This document shows, piece after piece, positions 58,136 to 64,000 of a stretch of 64,000 bases of DNA. Source of the stretch: Lyophyllum atratum (taxonomy: Eukaryota; Basidiomycota; Agaricomycetes; Agaricales; Lyophyllaceae); the NCBI GenBank assembly GCA_014905825.1, contig JACGCN010000020.1, positions 558,001 to 622,000 on the forward strand, written 5' to 3'. A program made the position numbers and the translations under genes. Under the pieces are notes generated by a model that was given only the letters and a program-made list of their open reading frames with translations, ran no database searches and was not told the DNA's origin. Numbering within the stretch: position 1 is the stretch's first letter; every line of letters begins with the position of its first letter.

Positions 58136-60817
58136 ATGGTCATCACCACGAATATTCGAGAGGAGGCACCTTCTTCCCCAGATACCGACGAATTGTCTGT
58201 TGGTGCGGACACGCCGGCATCTACGACTCAGTCAAGCGGGACGTCACCAACCGAAGAACTCGAGGAAGACGCGGCCTTGGCTACTCACAAGAAGAAGAAG
58301 AAGAAGAAGCCCAAGAAATCTGCGAAGGCGAAGGAGGCAGCTGCAACTGCGAAGGCGAAGTCTCAAGCCTCGGATGGGCGGCCACCCGTTCTCTGTATTA
58401 GCCGAAATAAGCACTGGCGCTATATCAGCTCCTACCATGTTCGTGTGTAACCAATGTCTATGTGAATATATCAATCCTGATCCTCTACCAGGGCCCTTGG
58501 CTCCAACTACCTATTGAGCTTCTTGAATCCTTGCTCGTCTTGAATCTCGACCCGGCCACCCTCTCTACCCCCGAAGCGCGTCTTCCGCCGCTCCCAGCGC
58601 CCTCACCTCCACTCAGCATCTTTGCTAGCAAACAACGGGACCGCGGTTACCACAGCCTCGGCGACTTCTCGCCGCCCGAATCACCTAGAGGCACATTCTC
58701 ATCACTGCCGCCTCAACCTTCCTTCCCTATGCCCAAACCTGGAAAAGCTACCCCTCCACCGATTGACCCTGGTGTTTTCCGGTCCGTCACCTCTATCCGC
58801 CGGCTTATAGACGAGGCTGCTGAATTATCGGTCCGCGCCGCCTCAGGCTTATCCGCTACAGAACTGGGATCAATGCGGAATGGTGGCATGAATAACAGTC
58901 CTTGGGCAACGGCGCAGTCTCTTGGTATCAACCCGCTTGGGAATGGTGGAGGTGGAGGACGGAATGTAGCTATGTCTGCGATGCGGATACATCGACTGAG
59001 AGCGTTGGCGGTGCAGAAACTCGCGCAGGCGTATAAAGCTGATGAGATTGCATCCAGCGTGATGGTTATGCAGGGGGGAAGCGTTTTTGACGATGTGGCA
59101 GAGCGTGTACTCAGACATGGTTAGTTCTCTGCTACCTCAACGCGTTCTTAACCTCAGAAGCCCTCATGACAGACCCCGGCGACCTAGACGCCAAATATGT
59201 TCACTTCTTCCACGAGAAAATACCATCTAGGTAACACATGTCCATTCCCATTAGCATCTGAGATTTGCTCATCCGAGACATGACTACACCAGACAGCTCG
59301 CCGAATCAACAAGCACCAAGATTTTAGACGAGCTCATAGCAGCCCAACCCCAACACCTCGAGTATTACCGCACGCGTGGCATCGTACACTGTTTCCGCGA
59401 CGAGTACCCACAAGCCACCAAAGACTTCACCTACGCGCTCAAAGAGGCGCGGGCTGTGCGAAAAGCCAAGACGATGCATCGAAGTCTGAACGCGCCAGGC
59501 GAGGCGCGGATCACCAAAAATGGGAAGCGCAAGAAGGCGAGCGCCGGGTGCCACACGAATGGACAGGCGCCCCCGGATGGGACGAGCGCGATGGGGTCGG
59601 AGAATACGGTGGAGGGCCTAGACGGCGAGCTACTTCTCCTCCACCCATCTGTGCTCCCTAGCGCCCCAGAGCCTATCGAACCACAACTGCTATTTCTGCG
59701 CGGTGCGGCGTACCTGCAGCAGGCGGTGTTCCTGATCGAGAGTGCTGTGCTGAAGCTGGAAGGTGTGCGGAAGGTCCCCTCGGTGGATGGTGCAGAGCTG
59801 AGGTTGTGTTACATCGAGAACGGGAAGTATGGCGGCGTGGAGATCGGGAACCCGGATGGACCGCTGGGGAAGAAGGGAGGGACGAAGGCGCTAGCGTATA
59901 GGGAGCTACTGGCCGCGGAGCCCTTCCGGGAGATGATTTCAGGACTGCTGAGGAAGAGTCTTCGTGACCACGAGAAGTTCCTCTCCCACTTCGACTCGAT
60001 AGAGTCGTCAAATGCGTTAAGCGAAGGCGACATCGCAGCTCAGACAGAATACGCGTTCCTCCTGTCCGATTCGATGAAGCCGGGCACGCGCGGCATTCCC
60101 CCACCGCCCCTCTCAGACATCCCTACGATGTTCACGACCTACCACCCGCTGCTCGTCGAGTCCCACTTCAGCGTGCTCATCTGCCAACTCATGCTCGCCG
60201 ACTTCGTGAGCATCCTCCCCACCTTCGCGCGCACCGCCGCCTTGGTCGACGGCCTGGAGGGCTACCCCGTATTCCTTCCCCCGCGCTCAATGGGCCAAGC
60301 TGAGTTCATCGAAGTACTGGAGCGCCTCGCCGGAGGGTGGAGACACGGTGTCCACCCGCATTCGATGTCTGCGCAGCGGGGGAAGGCACGGCTCGCGATT
60401 GAGGGGCCGCCGGTTCTATCGCAGGCTTTGATTCCGTTGGCCAGTACGTTCCCACCACCCTATGACCGCGGGTCCTCGTCCTCGTCCGCCTCTACGTCGC
60501 GCAAGAACAGCGGCTCGCAGGGCGAGGGCAGCTCGACGCCGCAGGTGGTGGAGGATGGACCGGCGCCCCGCGCGAACGGCTTCCACTGGGACAAGCCCAA
60601 CGGTGCGCATGTTTTGGACTGTGCGCGGGTTTTGCTGGCGCCGGTTGCGAAGCGCCAGAGGGAGAGGGCGGAGAAGGCGGCAGCGGAGAAGGCGAATGGG
60701 GCGGCGAAGAAGAAGAAGTCGACGACTATTAGTATCCCGTTGCATGGCCCGAGGGTGGAGATTGTTTTGGCTTGGCTGGGAGCGGTGCATTTACCTGAGT
60801 TGGACGGATATCCGTAG
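58136..60817 (+). CDS. Conserved-looking large protein of unknown function, TPR-like segment
   Basis: Four exons (58136-58438, 58492-59119, 59158-59230, 59293-60817) close to 842 residues, starting in a good context (accATGG). Near residue 50 is a polylysine tract (KKKKKKKPKKSAKAK). Then SSYHGPWLQLPIELLESLLV and a Pro/Ser-rich region follow. The section at about residues 310-390 (LDAKYVHFFHEKIPSR, YYRTRGIVHCFRDEYPQATK, DFTYALKEAR) has the helix pattern of a TPR, and helical stretches continue to the C-terminus (LLVESHFSVLICQLMLADFV; GPRVEIVLAWLGAVHLPELD). Another low-complexity basic run (AEKAAAEKANGAAKKKKS) lies near the end. No catalytic motif is visible and I do not recognise the family; a scaffold or adaptor role is a guess from the TPR-like pattern only. 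Confidence 0.75.
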
Positions 60818-61458
60818 TGGAGGTGTGCACTTTGTTAAGTATTCCTCTAATCAAAGCAGAGAGGCGTTGTCGACGGTGATTCGAGGACCTGGGAGCTCCA
60901 AGCATCGCAACTTGATCTCATGCACCTCAATCAAATCAATTTGCGTTGTTCGTGATGACATTGGCCTCAGCACACAATATCACCGGGACACGAACTTCGG
61001 GAAGCTAAAACTGTATGTCACCGGGGAATCAATATCGCACAGCTGATTAAAGACGCGTTCCGAAGACTGCTGGTTCTTGTTAGCTCCAATTGTGACATAC
61101 ATACGTCAATAAGTCGACTTCACGTCGCCTCTGTGCACGACATAACACATAGGTTTCTGCATTCGTCAAGAAGTCAGTCAGACATCTATCGGCACCCGTT
61201 GCAAGCATCCATAGGACTGGCGCCACATAATAGTCGAATAACGGAATAACTGGGGTAAGCCTCGTTTACCCCTTCGAGTACGGTTGCATCACACCGCCGA
61301 TATATCAGGCAGCGGAACACTCAAAGACTCAACGGCAGTGATAGTCATACTAATACAGGGACACGCATTGAGGTGCCTTCATTCAATTCTCCATGGTATA
61401 CACACTCGAACGGAAACATCGATACAGCCAAAGGCAGATACGACGATCAGGGAATCAT
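60818..61458. other. Intergenic region, no gene seen
   Basis: About 0.64 kb between convergent genes. Short open frames only. Confidence 0.4.
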
Positions 61459-61962
61459 TCATGCAGAAACTGATTTCTGGACGAGGCACTGATAAAAGAG
61501 TGAGCACGGTATGGGTGTGATAGAAAGAATGTGCACACCTCGAGTCCCTTGGGGTTAGCGCCTACGAGGTCGTCAATCTTGTTGCCATCCTTGAAAAGCA
61601 CGAATGTAGGCATCTAAATATATAAGCTTCAGCTTCCGAGCCTCCGCGTGCGTTGGACCACTACTCACCGCCCTGACGTGAACTTCTTGAGCGATATCGG
61701 GCTGGTCGTCTACATCGACCTTGTAGAATTCGACACCGGAGAAGTCAGGACTGTCAGACCACTTCTCGAAGACCGGCGAGATCGCTCTGCAAGGACCACA
61801 CCAATCCGCCCAGAAATCGATGAGGACGGGCTTTCCGCTGTTGATCTAAGCGAACAGAAAACAGGAATTGGCGTAAGTAAACAGATCGAGGACGATCGGA
61901 GAACGAGACAAGCGTACGATCGTCTTGAATTCTTCAAAGGACTTGATAGACTTGACACCCAT
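61459..61962 (-). CDS. Thioredoxin, copy 1
   Basis: Small disulfide reductase kept reduced by thioredoxin reductase and NADPH. Four exons (61962-61918, 61845-61669, 61613-61539, 61476-61459) give 104 residues, the normal thioredoxin size. The active site is [15 protein letters not shown] near residue 30, and the cis-proline segment is [12 protein letters not shown]. It starts [15 protein letters not shown] and ends LEKSVSA. There is no targeting sequence, so it is probably cytosolic. A second thioredoxin gene lies 577 bp upstream on the same strand with the same first three exon sizes (45, 177, 75 nt), pointing to tandem duplication. Confidence 0.95.
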
Positions 61963-62538
61963 GTTGTTATATCTCGGTGGGGTGGAGGTTTGGGTTGAGA
62001 TGTCGGAGGATCGCGAAGGGGGCTCCTTTATAGGTGCTCCGTTCACAGCTTGGTGATCGTATCACGTGTACATGACGTGCTCCGGTTTAAACCTCCGTGA
62101 CTTGGCAAGACAGATGCCAGACTGAGATGGCACCACAGATGTGGATATCTGTGGATACATATCAAGCGCGTGGATGTTGTGAAAGCTGCATCGGGCTCGC
62201 GGGCGAGATGCGCTGTCGAACAGAAGCTCGTATGCTCACGTGTAGTGATGCGTTAATGGAACTTGAAGCTTGAATGTGAGACCCTGACGCGCACGCCACA
62301 ACGGCACGTCAAAGTAACTTCGAAACATGGCCGCGGCACACAGTCAAGTGCTTGGATCTTTCAACCGTTCTCGATTTCTTCTATTATAGAATTCAACGTT
62401 CTCTACAAAGAAAAAAATGGTGTGGGACAGAGTAGGACAGACTCATAGGATAGATGATATCTGGTAGGTGTCTGAGCTCGTATATAATCACACAAAAGTT
62501 TGAAGAATGAGTGTTTTTCTTGCTTCTACAATGAGGGC
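61963..62538. promoter_or_regulatory. Spacer and promoter of thioredoxin copy 1
   Basis: It contains atcacgtgtacatgacgtg at about 62059-62077, combining an E-box-like CACGTG and a TGACGT CRE-like half site. The equivalent gtcacgcgtacatgacgtg occurs upstream of copy 2 at about 63142-63160. The conserved position before both thioredoxin genes suggests a shared regulatory element, perhaps for a bZIP factor. Confidence 0.6.
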
Positions 62539-63012
62539 CTAATAAAACTGTAAACATAGGTCGCGGACATCATCACCAATTGTATACGCACCTCCAGGGC
62601 CGCAGGATTAGCTCCCACAACCTCAAGCTTCTTGTCGCCATCTTTGAAGTAAATGAAGGTAGGCATCTGAATCATGCCCCCGTGTCGGACCTCAAGCTTT
62701 CTCGTGCAGAAGTTGGATCACTCACAGCCCGGATCTTGGCTTCTAATGCGACCTCCTGCTGCTCATCTACATCAACTTTATAGAACCCTATTTCCTTGTT
62801 TTCTGGAAGATCAGATAATCTCTCGAATACCGGCGAGATCACTTTGCAGGGACCGCACCACGTCGCCCAGAAATCGACGACGATAGGCTTTTTGCCTTCG
62901 ATCTGAGAAAAGAGAACGGTTGGAGTGAGACCTGTGAGATAGAGAGTAGATAGGGGGGCAGGCGCACGACTGTCATGAATTCTTTGTAGGATTTGATGGT
63001 TCGGACGGGCAT
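62539..63012 (-). CDS. Thioredoxin, copy 2
   Basis: Tandem paralogue of the neighbouring thioredoxin. Exons 63012-62968, 62902-62726 and 62666-62592 match the other copy exactly in length (45, 177, 75 nt). The protein starts MPVRTIKSYKEFMTV and has the active site DFWATWCGPCKVISP and RAMPTFIYFKDGDKK. The C-terminus is uncertain: splicing to 62547-62539 gives 101 residues ending ALEFY, while reading through gives a longer tail ending near 62527. Intron 1 has two possible acceptors; the downstream one (TTCTCAG) keeps the IEGKKPIVVDFW frame. Divergence from copy 1 (CRAISP versus CKVISP, different tails) suggests the duplication is not recent. Confidence 0.92.
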
Positions 63013-63428
63013 GCTGTGGTTCGGGTTTTTTGGATGGGTGGGACAGAATGGGAGAGTGCTGAGTAGTATCTCAAAATTATCTTGCACAGACGTAGTGTAT
63101 TCAAAGCCGTTTGCGAGTGGAAAGGCCTAGAAAAGGGTGCGTCACGCGTACATGACGTGTTAAACAGGAGCCAGTCTCAGGATCGCTGAAATTTAGAGCT
63201 ATACAGCGTGGATACACGTCTTGTTGGAGGCCTGTTTCGTGATACTCATGTTAAGTGTTCGTTGAGAGCAGGAGTGGCCACAGCGTCCGGCAGAACGTGA
63301 ACAGAAGATCAAATGATCAAATGATCAAAACTTCTATAAAAAGATGCTTAGTCATCCGCCCCCGCCCATTTTCTCTTCAGTTTATTTTCATCTTGCAAAG
63401 TCGCAACCACCACATCCCGCTGCCCAAT
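63013..63428. promoter_or_regulatory. Shared upstream region, thioredoxin copy 2 and NOP10
   Basis: About 0.42 kb between divergent start codons. It carries the gtcacgcgtacatgacgtg element shared with the other thioredoxin gene, and a short direct repeat (gatcaaatgatcaaatgatc) at about 63308-63327. Confidence 0.6.
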
Positions 63429-63735
63429 ATGCATTTGATGTACACATTAGACCCGACTGGCAACAGAATATATACCCTCAAGGTGTGAATTCACTCTAGC
63501 CCTCTCAAGAAGCCTACTTACTCACCCACCCCTTCAGAAAGCGACAGATACGGGGAAAATCACAAAATCCGCTCACCCTGGTACCGCTCGTCCTTTACCT
63601 GGTGTTCGAACACAATTGACGCTCTCTGCTTCTTCAGCGCGCTTCTCTCCCGATGACAAATTCTCCCGGCATCGTGTCACTATCAAGAAGCGATACAACG
63701 TCCTCTTGACCCAACTTCCCAGCAAACCCATGTAA
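63429..63735 (+). CDS. NOP10: H/ACA ribonucleoprotein subunit Nop10
   Basis: Core protein of box H/ACA snoRNPs, which guide pseudouridine formation in rRNA. Three exons (63429-63482, 63538-63580, 63638-63735) give 64 residues, the family's usual size. The sequence begins [19 protein letters not shown] and continues [18 protein letters not shown] and [18 protein letters not shown], which is characteristic of eukaryotic Nop10. Its last exon overlaps, on the other strand, the open frame assigned to the partial gene at the window end. Confidence 0.96.
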
Positions 63736-64000
63736 AGTGGGGACCCGCCGCAGCACACTCCAGAATGGAGCACTTATGGGGTTGTAGAGATGATTAGTGA
63801 ACGATGGAGAGGACGGGATGGGGACATAGAGCATGGATCCCTCGTTCGTATCTAACCACGCTTCTCGCTTGTTTTTCTTGGTTGAAGGGGTCGAAGGTCT
63901 GCCGACGTCGAGCACTGCGCTATATGTAATTGCGTGGAATTAGTATCCGTATCCTCCAAACTCTAGTACACCATCGGACATGATGTACCAGCAGGGTATT
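63634..64000 (-). CDS. 3' end of an unidentified gene
   Basis: Exons 64000-63972 and 63914-63634 (intron 63971-63915, GTGTAC...GCAG) give a C-terminal piece reading [57 protein letters not shown] and so on to a stop at 63634. The smooth joined frame suggests real coding sequence. I do not recognise the family. The terminal part overlaps the last exon of NOP10 on the opposite strand, so either the two coding ends overlap or a further intron ends this gene differently. The rest of the gene lies outside the window. Confidence 0.5.

Overview
This window is nuclear DNA of a filamentous basidiomycete, most likely an Agaricomycete. Genes are dense with 50-70 bp GT-AG introns, and several protein types are typical of mushroom-forming fungi: a CBM1-tagged GH5 mannanase, an F-box protein, a DUF6533-type membrane protein, a 'glycopeptide' small secreted protein and a single-pass LysM protein. 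The mannanase fits a plant-debris or wood saprotroph. Exon models were assembled by hand; those with exon coordinates close in frame unless stated otherwise.

Layout. 0-6.4 kb: 5' part of a centrin (minus), GH5_7 beta-mannanase (plus), and a 215-codon hypothetical gene whose 3' end overlaps an F-box gene in another frame. 8.3-12.7 kb: animal-type chitin deacetylase and CDP-alcohol phosphotransferase (plus). 13.5-17.1 kb: M17 leucyl aminopeptidase and Gcn4/Cpc1-type bZIP factor (minus). 18.8-19.3 kb: cytochrome c oxidase subunit VI. 19.3-24.6 kb: no gene seen, with microsatellites and a direct repeat. 24.7-27.5 kb: PP1 glycogen-targeting subunit with CBM21 (minus). 27.5-33.7 kb: no gene recognised, holding a tandem duplication of about 450 bp. 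33.7-43.3 kb: DUF6533-type membrane protein, two small secreted proteins, LysM membrane protein, Yar1-like ankyrin protein and a Csk1/Cak1-like kinase. 44.9-55.7 kb: condensin SMC4 (minus) head-to-head with a cellular RNA-dependent RNA polymerase (plus). 58.1-60.8 kb: conserved protein of unknown function. 61.4-64 kb: two tandem thioredoxins (minus), NOP10 (plus) and a partial gene.

I see no operon-like system, CRISPR array, biosynthetic cluster or intact transposon. Most genes are independent housekeeping genes (centrin, COX6, CPT1/EPT1, LAP, SMC4, NOP10) mixed with lineage-specific secreted or membrane proteins. Head-to-head pairs (SMC4/RdRP, ankyrin/kinase) share intergenic regions of 435 and 208 bp. 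The points most worth checking are an apparent one-base frameshift in the RdRP, its catalytic motif split over three exons, two overlapping coding pairs, very small exons, and the tandem duplication in gene-poor DNA.
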